Positions 48,798 to 61,376 of a stretch of DNA of 64,000 nucleotides are shown in pieces. Numbering within the stretch: position 1 is the stretch's first letter; every line of letters begins with the position of its first letter. The notes under the pieces are model-generated. The model saw only the letters and a list, made by a program, of their open reading frames with translations. It did no database searches and was not told the DNA's origin. The stretch spans positions 20,604,886 to 20,668,885 of the forward strand of contig NW_024881330.1 in the NCBI RefSeq assembly GCF_018691265.1, in the 5' to 3' direction. The translations under genes were made by a program, and so were the position numbers. The stretch is from Tyto alba. Its lineage: Eukaryota > Chordata > Aves > Strigiformes > Tytonidae.

Positions 48798-51700
48798 CTG
48801 TAAGCAAAAATATGCAAGGGAAAATACTTAAGAAAAACTACACAGCATCTGAGAATCTCTAATGATAGTGACTTATACACAAATCAGGTTGTAAATGTTG
48901 CCAGATTTGAAATTCACTACCAGATGAGCCTGACATGGTATCACAGCTCCAAGTGCATTGGTTGAGATATGGTATGGTGCTCCCTGGAAGAATTTAAAAA
49001 AGAAAAAAAAAGTAAGAGAACTCTTTCTCAATAAAAAGTGAACACTGTGGAAAAAAACTAAAATCAATGGGATAAAAACTAAACTTGGGAAATCCTCAGA
49101 AACAATGTACATATTTTTAAAATTTTAGATCAAAAGGTTCTGCTCATTCACATGTAGCTCTTCTTCCACTTCAGTTAGGCTATTTTCAGACAGTTCCTAG
49201 GTGTAATTGAGGAGTTATTTTTTGTGTAATTTATTCATTCCACTCCAAATAACAAGTAAGCACTGGCTACCCTGTCTGACAACAGAAAGATTTCAACTAA
49301 GCTTTTGCTGGGTAGTAAAAGTACATATAGTATTCAGGAATAAGAACATTACAACAGTAGTTAAAAAGGTTTAAGGACTGATTATTGGATTTTTCAAATA
49401 GTATTTATTTCTTAGGAACTAGAATAACTGGAAAAAAACCCAGGATAACTATGTAAAATCAAATATACCCCATGAAGTATATCCCTCTCAAAAATCAGTA
49501 TTTCTGTTGCTAGTAGGAGTCTGGTTTCAACATCTGCAAGAGCACTCTAGATGCAGGTACCAAAGCACTTCACTGCTGCTCTCTCATTTGTCTATATGAG
49601 AAAGAAAAAAAAAAAACCACCAAAGAATGAAGTTTCTGTGGTTTTGTTCATATTAAACAGTGAGTTTGAGAAGCATGGGATTGATGAGAACGAGACATTG
49701 AATCCAGTGTCCTGACTTGGATTACATTCAGGATATAAAGCAGAAACTATTTTCTTCGGCCCATCCTACGAAACACCTTCGCTATAGGTAGGTTTTCCAA
49801 GAGTTCCTTTCCATGTTTAGATCTATAATAGCTGTTAACAAACACAAAACTGAGCATGAACTTCAGATCAGGAACTCAAGGATTATATACAACTATCAAG
49901 CACCTAATAAAGACTATCCCAACTCAATTATGAGTTACCAGTTCAGAACAGCCACTGTTAGAAAATTCGTTATTTCTCAGGAATTTTATATGGTCCAGAA
50001 AGTTTCTTGTTCAGAAACTTCTAACTGAAATAGAAGATAGCAAGACTGAAAGAAGAGTCATGGAAAGAAAAGATGTGCTCATTATGAAACAAAACACCCT
50101 CCTGCTCTCAATACACAATCTTCCATTGATGGATTATAAGAAAAGAAAAAAAATTGCTAGTTTTCTAAAGAATATCAAGGAAAATTTTCTTCAAACATCC
50201 TGATAATGCACAGACTGTGTCTTAAGTCTAACAGATCAATCATGACAATAGCAGATGTTTTGAAATATTTTTGTTAAATTCAAGCACTCATCTCTTGTAA
50301 TACTTTTAATAATTTTGGAAAAGTATGCACTACAGCAAACAAAATTAAATTGATGCAGGTAGCCCTGCACATTTTAGAAGTCACTGTTGAAAACCCATTG
50401 TTACAGAGCAGAAGAGAGGTAGGAATTACATACCGTGCTACTTTAAGTCATAATACCTACAGAAGCTTTCTTATATTATTATTACTTTATTTATGTATTT
50501 AAGAAGAAAATATCACTACACTGATAAGACACTTTATTCATGTGTAGAACTGCTCCTTTACTTAAGTGAAGAGAGTTACATCTGAGCATACACATGACCA
50601 ATATTTACACTCTAAAATCTGATTCTCTGGAGGAATTTTTGACTTGACAAGGCGATGAAAGAAAAGTATCACAGTCAGATAAAGGTGATCATTTTTCAAA
50701 GACCTGTATCGCTTTCAGACGCATTGTTAAACAGCAAATTCAGTCTAAAACTTTGAAGTTCCATGAACTGATATGCAAGTTCCTGTACCTCTTTAATGCA
50801 AGCTCACAGGAAAAGTAGCCCAAACCTTTTTTTGCACATTTATTTCATTCAACATATAGGATCAAACACTGGCAAGACATTTCTTTGTTATCCCACAGTC
50901 TAAATTACAAGAACAGGCTTAGCCCTCCACTCATTATTTTTTTTTTCCTTTTCAGTGTGTGCATTTGTAGTTTTTTGTTTGGTTGGCTGTTTTTTTAAAG
51001 GTAGGCTTGAAACAAGCCCCCAGTGTTAAGACTTACTTTCTTTTTTTAGCCCATTACTAGGTAAATGGCCTTATAGGTCAATGAAAGTCCAAGTGAGAGT
51101 TGATCAGGATTTGTAGTAAATCATGTGCAGAACATGAAATGATCATATAGTCAAACAGAAGCAACAATATATTTCTTTTTATTTATTATTTAAAAAAGAG
51201 GAAAATATCAGAGAATTCCATCTCAATTCTGGCATGATAGGTGAGGAAGTGCTTATTAGAAGAACAATACAAGGGGGAGAAAAAAGAGGATAAATTAGGA
51301 ATGAAGTAGATCTGAACATTGTTATTGAACATTTGTGGAAAATCAGCTGGCTTAAACATAATCACACGCATTTAATCTAGTGCTACAAAGACATGTAAAG
51401 TGTTCTCTTCCCCCACAATTTGTGAAGAGTTCAACATTTACATTACAGACAAGGCAGTTAAAACTGCTGTTTCATTTCAGGTTTAAGAGAAGCAATAGTT
51501 GTCCTGTTAGAAAGAATACTAATTCTAAAATCCTTTTTCTAAAAATAAGCTTGGTTCAGTTTCAAGTGAAAAGATTTCACAGTGATTCAGACTAGATAAT
51601 GTCATTTTAGATTGGTAGTAGTCAATCATACCAAGCTGGTACTTTGGGTACTGCTGGAAAGTCTCAATGCGTAAAGGCTGGGAGAGGGATTCTTCTATGC

Positions 51701-52466
51701 ATGTTTTACTTAGTTTTGGTTAAAGGCTTTTAATGACTTAATTATAAAATCAGATCTTCCATCACACCTGTAAGAATTATTGGTTCATTGTCCTTCAAAG
51801 AAAACTGACCAAATATCAAAGCACTAGATACTAGGTATTTGATTACCTGAATCCTCAAGTTTCTATCAATTGAGTTGTTTAGCAACGTAACACACTTTTA
51901 GGGCTTTATTTGGTTATTTCAGTGTCACAAAAATAATAATCTCCCACCCTGATCTAATGCATATTTTCTTCAGCTATCCAATTGAACTTCAAAACACTAT
52001 TTCATTTTTATCTGCTCTTTACTACTGGTTACACTAGCTATAACTGAGAAGGTTAAAAATTAATGATGAAAGAGTCATAAAGAACATATAATTGTTGTAG
52101 TCTATTGCTGCAGCTCTGCAGAAACCAGTACACAATTTTTTTTTGTTATTTTTTCTTCCTTTTTTTGTTACCTTTGCACATGTATTCTCTAAAAAGCAGA
52201 ATAGGTGAGACATTTTTTCCTTTTCATGATTTAAAGTGTCTGGGCCAGTTGGCTAGACTTCAAAAACTTAGGTGTTAACTTTTCTCTGCCAAACATTTTG
52301 TGACCTTTGACTGTGCTTACTGTATGAAGATAACTGAACTTAGAGCACCTTTTATGGTAAAAATCCATACTGAATTCAAATTAAGAAAGTTTGTTTCATG
52401 AACAAACCAAAATAGGCTGCTGAAATAAAGAAAACTCCATGTTTAAATAACTGCATTAATGTTTTC

Positions 52467-55090
52467 CATAGAATGGTTTGGGTTGCAAGTGACCTTTTTA
52501 AAGGTCATCTAGACCAACCCCCCTGCAATGAACAGGGACATCTCCCACTAGATGAGGTTCCTCAGAGCCCCATCCAACCTGACATTGAATGCTTCCAGGG
52601 ATGGGGCATCTCTGCGCAACCTGTTCCAGTGTGTAACCATCCCCACTGTAAAAAAATTCTTCCTTATATTTAGTGTGAATCTACCCTCTTTTAGTTTAAA
52701 GCCATTACCCCTTGTCCTATTGCAACCAGCCTTACCAAAAGTTTGTCCCCATTTTTCTTATAAGTCCTCTAATACTGAAAGTCTACAATAAGGTCTCCTT
52801 GGAGCCTTCTCTTCTCTCGGCTGAACGACCCCAACTCTCTCAGACTTTTTTATTAGGAGAGGTGTTCCAGTCCTTGGATCGTTTTTGTGGCCCTCATCTG
52901 GACCTGATCCAACAGGTCCATGTCTTTCCTGTGCTGAGGATCCCAGAGCTAGATGTAGTACTCCAGATGGGGGTCTCAGAGTGGAATAGAGGTGGGGAAT
53001 CACCTCCTTTAACCTACTTTTAATGTGGCCTAGGATAGAGTTGGCCTTCTGGGCTGTGAGCACACACTGACGGCTCATATCCAACTTTTCATTCATCAGT
53101 ACCCCCAAGTCCTTCTCCGCAGGGCTGCTCTCAATCTCTTCATCCCCCAGCCTGTATTAATACCAGAGGTTGCCCCAACCCAGGTGCAGGACTCTGCCCT
53201 TAACCTTGTTGACCCTTGTGAGGTTCACATAGGCCCACTTCTCAAAACTGTCCAGGTCCCTCTGGATGACATCCTGTCCCTCAGGTGTGTCAACTGCAAC
53301 ACTCAGCTTGGTGTCACTTGCAAACTTGCTGAAGGGGCACTTGATCCTACTGTCTGTGTCACTGATTAAGATGATAAACAGTACTGGTCCCAGTATGGAC
53401 CCCTGAGAGACACCACTTGTCAGCAATCTCCATCTGGACATTGAGCCATTGACCACTACCCTCTGGATGTGACTATTTAACCAATTCCTCATCCACTGAA
53501 CAGTCCATTCATCACATCCATAGCTCTCCAATTTATAGAGAAGGATGTGGGGGGAACAACATCAAAGGCCTTTACAGAAGTCCAGACAGATGGCAACAGT
53601 GGCTCTTTCTGATTGTCCACTGATTTGGTCACTCCATCATAGAAGGCCACCAGTTTGGTCACACAAGATCCTTGGCGAAGCCATGCTGGCTCTCTCAGAT
53701 CACCTCCCTGTCCTCTATGTGCCTCAGCATAGAACTTCTAGGAGGATCTGTTCCATGATCTTCCCAGGCACAGAGGTGAGGCTGACAGGTTGGCTGTCCC
53801 CAGAGTTCTCCTTTCTACCCTTTTTAAAAATGTGTGCAATGCTTCCCTTTTTACAGTCACCAGGGACTACACCTGACTGCCATGACTTCTCAAATATCAT
53901 GGAGAGCGGCTTGGCAACTACAGCAGCCAATTTCCTCAGGACTCTAGGATGAATCTCTCCAGGTCCTGCAGACTTACGTATATTCAGGTTCTTCAGGCAG
54001 TCAAGAACCTGATCTTCCCTTACAGTGGGAGGGACTTTGATTCCCCAGTCCCCATCTTGTGGTCCATCCACTTGAAAGGTGTGGGAATAGAGGTTGCCAG
54101 TGAAGACCGAGGCAAAAAAGTTATTGAGTATCTCGGCCTTCTCCTTATCTGTTGTTACCAGTTTGCCAGGTACTCATCAGGAGGCTATGCTTTCTTTGAC
54201 CTCCATTTTCTGGATGATATACCTGTAGAAGCCCTTCTTATTCTTTGCATCCCTTCCCAAGTTCAGTTTCAGCTGTGCCTTGGCCTTCCTGACCCCATCC
54301 CTACACGACCAGCCAGTGTCCCTGTACTTTTCCCAGGATACCTGTCCCTGCTTCCATTGCCTGTGTGTTTCCTTCTTGCCCTTTAGTTTAACCAGCAGGT
54401 CTTGACTCACCCATGTCTGTCTCTTGCTTTATTACACCTGGAGAGCTCTAACAGAAAGCATCCTTAAAGATCTGACAGATCCCTTCTGCTCCCTTGTCTC
54501 TGAGGGCAGTTTCTCGGGAGGTCTTATGTGACTAACTCCTTGAAAAGCTGAAAGTTTGCTTTCTCAAAATTCAGGGTCCCAACTTTACCCTTCACCTGAC
54601 CCATATCCCTCAGGACTAAACTCTACCAGTGCATGATCACTGCAGCCCAGGTTGCCCTCAATCTTGGTACCACTGATTAGCTCACTTGGGTTAGTGACCA
54701 TTAGGTCCAGTATCACATCCCCTCTGGTAGGGCTGTCTATTACCTGGCTTAAGAAGTTATCCTCAATGCACTCCAGGAGCCTCCTGGATTGCCTACAACC
54801 ACTGTGCTACCTTTCCAGCAGACGTTGGTGTGGTTGAAGTCCCCCAGCAGGATGGGAGCCTGCAAACCCACTGTCCCCTGTAGCTGAAGTAAGAAGGCTT
54901 TGTTAACAGGCAGCCTGTAACAAGCATCAACCACAAGGTTCACTTTGTTGCCTCAGTCTGATTCTTACCCTTAAGCTTTCAACCTGTTCATGGCTGTTCT
55001 TCAGAGACAGCTTTTCACAATCTATCCAGTTCTTGATGGGCAAACCCTCCACACCTCCTTCCTCACCTGTCCCTTCTGAACTGCCTGTAG
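52467..55090 (-). mobile_element. CR1 LINE, about 2.6 kb, minus strand, inside OXR1 intron
   Basis: The inverted 3' end (CATAGAATGGTTTGGGTTG) is at 52467. Reading leftwards from about 55090, minus-strand frames give a long stretch of CR1 ORF2: ILLGDFNHTNVCWKG in the endonuclease part (54943-54749), a linker (54410-54177), [19 protein letters not shown] (54071-53724), [20 protein letters not shown] and [14 protein letters not shown] (53531-53157), and the C-terminal part to 52700. The catalytic FADDTKL reads FASDTKL, and frameshifts and stops break it into five pieces. It is the longest CR1 in the window and retains part of the endonuclease domain. Same orientation as OXR1. Non-functional. Confidence 0.95.
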
Positions 55091-55126
55091 ACATCAAGAG
55101 CTATTTTATTATTTTATTTCTAGTTA

Positions 55127-55320
55127 TAGAATAACTTATGTTAAACAGAACCTCAGATGGTCTCTCATACAGTTCCCTACTCAAAGGAGGACTAATTCTG
55201 AAGCTATATTGGGTTGACTCAGTCTTGTCCAGTTAAGCTTTGAGTATCTCCAGAAATTAGGATTCCACAACCTCTCTATATACATGTTCTCTACACTTCC
55301 ATCAACAAATCCAGGTCTTG
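55127..55320 (-). mobile_element. Older CR1 3'-end fragment, minus strand
   Basis: ATAGAATAACTTATGTTAAACAGAACCTCAGATGGTCTCT is a decayed inverted CR1 3' UTR of another subfamily (usual form GAATAACTCAGGTTGGAAGGGACCTCAGGAGGTCTCT, from memory). It continues with CTTGTCCAGTTAAGCTTTGAGTATCTCCAG and GATTCCACAACCTCTCT. It is clearly more diverged than the CR1 directly to its left. Confidence 0.75.
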
Positions 55321-56112
55321 AAAGATCACATTGTTCCTTATAGCAACATTAAAAGAATCAGACTTTACAGCAAAAGAACAGTTTGCTTCCTAACAGTTAT
55401 TTTAGTCTGAGAAGGGATGACTGTAGGATTTTCTGCGTGAGATCAGATTGTTGCAGCTAGTTGTTAGGGTGAGTACCTAAAATTCCCAATTCTAGGCTCC
55501 ATGTCTCACACTTTTGCAGTGTATATAATACAATAAGAAGAATGACTTATTATAAAACTAGATACTCCTTGGGGTGGTTAACTGCATGAATTCCACTCCT
55601 AGACCACCACTTTAGTGACTCATGTTCAGGAATTAGGTGTTAAATTATTTTTAAATGGCTGTCACAAGTAGACACCAGGGCTTGGTGTATTTACTGACAG
55701 AAGCACATACCAGTAAATACAGTCTGTAACAATTGTAATGTAGGTATCTATAGATTTCTTGGTCCCTGTTATTAGAGGATGTCCTAGAATTGACTCCAGC
55801 AGGTAATTTGGGTGGATTCAGATTCCAACTAGACAGTGTTCAGCTTTTACACAAATAAAGCTTTAGTTTGTGAAAGCTGAGTGGTTTTGCTGGTTTGTTT
55901 TCTTTTTTACAGCCTTTTAAGTAAAATTACTAATTGATTTTAAAAATAAATCAAGATTGGAGAAGATTTTGGAAAAAAACACAAAAACCAAACCAAACCA
56001 AACAAAAAAAAAACCCAAACAAAAACCAGGGTGAGGTTTAGTAGTCTTTAAAGAACCATATAATGAAAAGTTACAAGGTACACTTGGCTCCTTACTCAAC
56101 TTACTGTCAACA

Positions 56113-56685
56113 TCAGATAAAGGCTGTCTTCATAAACATGGACAACAAAGAACAGGGTCTCAGAGGAAATAGCCCAGGAAATAAATTAAATCTAGTCTGA
56201 AGGGCAAGTACCTCAACTGCAGATAAGACAAACCTAGTATCTTTCATAAATATAGAAGCTACAGAGTGGGCAGAAAAAGGAATGTCAGGAAGGACTGAGG
56301 AGATGTGCTCAGCAAATAGCAAGAAACTATCTGGACATAATTCTGTCATTCTCCAAAAAGGCTGAATCTCATTTGCAATCTTCCCTGAACTAGACAGCTT
56401 AGAAAACAGGCAGTGATCTTGAAGCATAAAATATGAAAACACCTGTCTCTCAAAACACATTCTGGATGGGCATAAATAGTATTTATCTTCGCATATTGCT
56501 AGTGAACTATTTTTGGATACATATTTCTGGATACACTCTCCTATAAAAAAGTACTCAGATTCTTTTTCAGTCATGGAGAGCAGTTTTGTAGGACTATCTG
56601 CCAGAAAGCTACAAGATATTAAATTAACCTCTTTCAAAAAATCAATAGCTTCTTTAAAAAATGGATGACCCTGATTAATTACCAT
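56113..56685 (-). CDS. Unexplained 190-codon ORF in OXR1 intron
   Basis: A minus-strand frame runs from an ATG at 56685 to a stop at 56113-56115; the open frame itself begins about 27 bases earlier, after a TAA. It starts MVINQGHPFFKEAIDFLKEV and includes ECIQKYVSKNSSLAICEDKY and EIQPFWRMTELCPDSFLLFA. I recognise no domain, signal peptide or repeat, and it has nine cysteines. It lies in the 9.6-kb OXR1 intron, on the same strand as OXR1. The Kozak context is poor and no good acceptor precedes it. A strong donor-like GTAAGT follows a few bases after the stop. Length alone is not compelling in an AT-rich 64-kb window, where one such ORF can arise by chance. It could be an exonised relic, a decayed retrogene or chance. 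Confidence 0.2.
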   Translation of the reverse strand: MVINQGHPFFKEAIDFLKEVNLISCSFLADSPTKLLSMTEKESEYFFIGECIQKYVSKNSSLAICEDKYYLCPSRMCFERQVFSYFMLQDHCLFSKLSSSGKIANEIQPFWRMTELCPDSFLLFAEHISSVLPDIPFSAHSVASIFMKDTRFVLSAVEVLALQTRFNLFPGLFPLRPCSLLSMFMKTAFI

Positions 56686-58356
56686 CAAAGGGTATAGTAA
56701 GTTACCACTGTCTTATTTTTCATGATTGCAGATCCTTGCATCAAGAGGTGAAAGACTCTACACTGAATTTCCATAGGTTTTGAATGCAAAGATAGTGCAA
56801 AATTAATTTTCAGCTCTCAAATGCAAAAACATTTCTCATTAATAGCTTGAGACAGAACCACTGAAAACACCACTCACTACACTGGTGAAGGACAGAGCAT
56901 GTAAAACCTGTTTGAACCTTTCCTTCTGCAGCATATGTTCCTTGCTGAAGACATGTGGATTTCACTCACTCTTGTGTGGAATCTAGGAAGATTCTGGCAT
57001 ACACTGTGAAAGGTCAGTTCAGCGGTTACTTGACCCAAAAGCCCAAGAAACCCTTTTATATATGTTCCTGGGCATCATCCTATAAGTTGAAGTCTGCCAT
57101 TGTTTATTCACAAAAAAAAACCCCTATGACATGCCTATGAATTCCCTATTTTGGTTGGGCAACCATGACACTTTTTGAACATGTAAGTTGAGATATTCAT
57201 ATGTGGAAGGTCATCTGAATACTTTTAGCAGCAGAACAATACTACATGCTGGTAGCAAGACAGCCCTATCAGAAAAGGGACATTTTGTTTCTGGGCCAGA
57301 TAATCAGGTACTAGGAAGTAGGTGTCTTACAAATCAATCTTGAGAAGCTAGTAAGGGAATCAGAGGAAGGAAGTTACTTAAGTACATTTGAAGAGGCTGA
57401 TGGGTCCATTGAGACATCGCAAGTCCACTGAATAGTTTTTATCTTCAAGATTCAAAAGTAAATGAAGAAAAGCTCCCTTTTAAAGGACTTCTGGGAAGGA
57501 GTGCTATACTAGCAGAGATTTATAAGGGCTTTTTAGGGGATCCTTGCGACAGGAAACAGAAGGAAAAAAAACAAAGTGTGACTTGAATTAGAAAACATAC
57601 CCTTCATTTAAATTTTTCAGACCCCCTGAATGATATGAGCGCATACTTCCTGAAAATAAAAACAGTGGTTACTAAAGTGGGACAGATAAGTGAAGTAAAT
57701 GCTACAGATTTTGCAGTGGCTCTCAATTCTTCATGACAGCAGTAACTTCCTTCCATGAGAGACTACAGAAGTTTCAGAAATTATCAGTCTCATGCTCTAA
57801 TATTCACCTGTTATTAGTACACTCAAGAGAGGATGTTTGCTATTCTAATGGTGAGATGTGATCCACTTTCTGAAATTATACCCCGGTCAAAGGAGAACAG
57901 AGCACAACTACAGAGACTCAAAGAACAAAAATTCATTATGCAGTAGAAATCCCACAGATGTTGGCTGCAGCCACAGAATGTACCAAGTATTGGCTGCAGC
58001 TAGCAACAACATTCCAACTCAACAAGATCTTCCAGAATCAGAAAGTTTTGGAGACTATATTTCTCGTGATTTAAGTGCATTAAAAAAAAAATGTTAGAAG
58101 TAAATTCACTAATTGGGTATTATGAGATTCACACATTGTGACACTGAATTTGTATCATTAAGGTATTTCCTAGGTACATAATATGTCAGAGGACTGCTTG
58201 ACAGTGAAACATGTTTTTAAAAGTCTCTACGTAACTACCAAGGTTGGCACACACAATTTTATCTCCCATGATGGACTGAAGTGTCAGATGTTCCTTTTGT
58301 ACTCTTCAGACAGTTTTCTTGATGGGTCCCCTACCTCCACACAAACCTTTTCCTAC

Positions 58357-58509
58357 CTGTCCATCACTGTCCTTGATAACCAACAGCACAGGTGTGTCTA
58401 ATCCCAGCATAGTTCGATACAAAGTCTTCAAGCTCATGCCATGCTTTGCAGTACTGTAGACAAGAGTCCATGGATATCCAATGGTCCGTGGTGGAAGAGA
58501 CTTCGTGAG
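58357..58509 (-). CDS. OXR1: OXR1 coding exon, start of TLDc domain
   Basis: A 153-bp exon, phase 0 both sides, encoding LTKSLPPRTIGYPWTLVYST and continuing AKHGMSLKTLYRTMLGLDTP, VLLVIKDSDGQ. LPxR...W.LVY..xxHG.SLKTLYR opens the TLDc fold. Compared with the human protein as I recall it (VYGTGKHGTSLKTLYRTMTG), there are a few substitutions in the otherwise very conserved YGTGKHGTS segment (here YSTAKHGMS). The acceptor GTTAACAG ends at 58510 and the donor is CAG|GTAGGA. Confidence 0.96.
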
Positions 58510-59214
58510 CTGTTAACAAGATAACAACCATCCTCTTATTTAATACTATTGAAAGTGTAAATGAAAGCTGATTACGTTCTTCTGAACTACTACAAGAAGC
58601 CTTAAAAGCTAGTTTAAAACTTCAGACCAACCATGAAGTTTCACCTGTATATTTTCTACCCCTGTCTCTCAAGCAGGTTTCTTTTCCTAGCTCTACCAGT
58701 GACCTGCAGGAGAATAACAATTTACCAACTGAAGAACATGTGTTTGGTAAGTCTCCAAAAGGTTTATCTGAAGATAATAAAACCACGAAGTTATTCTTGC
58801 ATAACAATACTATGTCTTAGTACTGCGGAACTAGATCACTTATGTCAACAGGTAACAAGCTCAAGGGTAAAGGATGCTTGCTTTCCTGTTCCTTCAAATG
58901 CAAATTGGCCTTGATCCAAATCTTCAAAACACACACATTTAATGAGATGACTTTGGACTGGACAGCAAGAACTGAAGTGAAAGCCAATCTGTTTCCAAGG
59001 AAGAATGAAATAAGGGTAAATACACAGACTAGTGTTGTCATGGTGCATTGAAAGTTATGATAAGAAGAAAGCTACATTTTAGCTATCAGTTGTGTTGTGC
59101 TTATGCATTTAATATCATAGAAGGTGTTCCTATTGTTGTGTTTTACACTATGACCATAGCATTTGTGATATATTAATGTACAATACTAAAAAAATGTCAT
59201 ACACAAGTTAATAC

Positions 59215-59340
59215 CTTTTCAATTTGTTCTGGCTGTAGTAATTCACTGGGATCGCTAAGATTTGGCCGGAATGCTTCAGGCTCCAGGTCTGTTTTGATAT
59301 TTGTTGCCTGTTTTGAATTGATATCTTCTCTTGTTGTTAT
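59215..59340 (-). CDS. OXR1: OXR1 coding exon, linker before TLDc
   Basis: A 126-bp exon, phase 0, encoding ITTREDINSKQATNIKTDLE and PEAFRPNLSDPSELLQPEQI plus EK. This is the acidic linker between the VVSVAEYHRRID segment and the TLDc domain in OXR1. Acceptor CTTTTTGTAG ends at 59341 and the donor is AAAAG|GTATTA. The downstream intron is only 705 bp; the upstream intron is 3.5 kb and contains a compound microsatellite. Confidence 0.96.
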
Positions 59341-61042
59341 CTACAAAAAGGAACAACAAGAAAATAAGTATTCTCAAATCTATTACCAAGGAAGATGAAC
59401 TTTGCAGGTTTGAAATCATGCAGTTACTGATTTAGTTATGCAACTCCTTCAAAAGTTAATAAATCCATTTGATCAATCTGATCTGACCAAGATTTCCAAT
59501 GCTTCCAATAACAATCCAGTACTTAACTATATACAAACAATAAATTAAACATCTACTCAGAAGAAACCTATGGTTTTATGCTAAAAAAAAGAAACCAAGA
59601 AGAGTCCTCATTCACAGCTGAAGGCCTTCAAATGCTTTTCAGAGGTCAGCTTACACAGTGCTTGTATTTTAATACTAACATAGCATTTACATTAAATGCG
59701 ATTAAAAAACCCTGATGGAAAAGGAACTGAAACTTCAACATGGACATTTCTGAGTAGTTTCTGAATCAACACTCTTTTAGACTACTTGTGAAAGTTTTCA
59801 GATATGCAGCAAACACGTGGAAAGGTTGCTGTCAAGTATTTTGAACAAAGCATCTGAATGGAGCCCTAAGAAGATTGCTGTTCCATAAGCTGATCTGCTG
59901 GAATACTTAGGGGAACCACAGAAGAAAGAACTGAGAGGGTGGGGAGGGAAAAGCAGCAATAATATTTATGCTACATAGTGAGCTCTGGGGTCTGGCAAAG
60001 ACACACTATGCATGAAGAACCTGTAGTAGTTTAAAATAACTACACCATACGTGTACCCTATTGAGTTGTTGCAAATCACCATTTAGTGAATGTGGCAGAA
60101 GGCCACAAAACTCCTCATCAGATATGACAGTTCATGACAGCTGCTTACCCCACTCCACAGCCATCAGCACTTTCAAGCTAAAGTGCCATGTGTCGAGAAC
60201 TAGACTAGCTGAGATGCAAACAGGTTTCCTTCTATAAATCTTGCTGCAGGGACAGTTAAAACCTGCCATGGGGACAGTGAAATCTGACAGAGTAGTAAAA
60301 AGTGAAGGAAGGAAGTCTGTAACTTAAGACACTGCAGCAAGACTTATTAAAACGTTGAAAGATTTGCTAAAGAACAAAATCTTAACGAGAACGAGTGCAT
60401 CTGAATTTCTCAGCCTGAACCAAGCTTCACTGAAAGTCACTGTCCAAATTATTTAAAGCCTGAATCCTGAGAAATTCAGGAAAATAACTACCAAAAACAC
60501 CTGCCAACTCCAGAATAATAACCAGTGTTCGCCACATACCTCATATTCTAAACATACAGGATATAACTATGGTACTTCACATACCAGCGTGATAAACTTT
60601 GCCAAGGTTTTGCAAAGAGAGATTTCTTAGTTAACAAAAGAAATACTAAATCAAAACTGAAATACAGGTGAGACTATTTAAACAAATACAGCCACCTGAG
60701 CCAAAACCACACCAGATATCCCTTTCTTCTCCCTTCAGAATTATGAAAAAAGTTACTATCACAAACTCCTGCTACTTAAAAATAGGCTTATAAATTTGAA
60801 ATATCAAAGTATGTTCATACAATAACTTAATTATAGTATTAATTCTTAACTCAATAAAAGGTATGCTTAAAGAAAGTATCAAACAAGCAAAAAGCTCAAG
60901 CCTTCAATTTTTCAATGGAAGTTAATAAACACTTCCAATGGAAACTATGCACCAATTTCCATATTACAACAAAAATAAATATGCATTTATCCACACAACT
61001 TCATGTACAAAAAGATGACCTACAGAGTGCATTATACTTATG

Positions 61043-61109
61043 CTATCTATCTATCTATCTATCTAATATTTATGCTATCTCTCTCTCTCTCTATATATAT
61101 ATATATAAT
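61043..61109. repeat. Compound microsatellite (CTAT)n-(CT)n-(AT)n
   Basis: Tandem CTAT units (61043-61065) are followed by a CT run (61077-61092) and an AT run (61092-61109). The phrase TTATGCTATCT occurs three times, at about 61039, 61070 and 61112, showing segmental slippage as well. Likely highly polymorphic. Confidence 0.92.
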
Positions 61110-61316
61110 ATTTATGCTATCTATTTTACTTGGTAACCTAACTCTTTTCCACCTTAAATGCCTTTCATCCATCATATACTACTGCTTCAACTCCACTAAA
61201 GTTCAGCATTGTTCAAGTCTACAGCAGAAAGCTTATTCCTTTTGGTATTCTTTAATTCTGATTAAAGTGCACCGTGCAAAATGCTAATAATTTGGATTGG
61301 TGGGAGGGGGTTGTGG

Positions 61317-61376
61317 TTTTTTTGTTTTGTTTTGTTTTTTTTTGTTTGTTTGCTTTTGTTTGTTTTTTTTTTCTTG
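61317..61376. repeat. T-rich simple repeat with GTTTT units
   Basis: A low-complexity T-rich stretch with repeated GTTTT and GTTTG units in the OXR1 intron. Confidence 0.85.

Larger units (their letters stand above)
48798..58356 (-). other. OXR1: OXR1 intron, 9.6 kb
   Basis: The donor CAG|GTAGGA is at 58357/58356 and the acceptor at 48798. The intron carries a 2.6-kb CR1 at 52467-55090, an older CR1 piece at 55127-55320 and an unexplained minus-strand ORF at 56113-56685. No further TLDc exon was found inside it, and the flanking exons join in frame without one. The remainder, 48.8-52.4 kb and 56.7-58.3 kb, shows only AT-rich unique sequence. Confidence 0.9.

Noticed and set aside
53545..54386. 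Plus-strand ORFs of 135 and 145 codons
   Set aside because: They are antisense shadows of the minus-strand CR1 ORF2.
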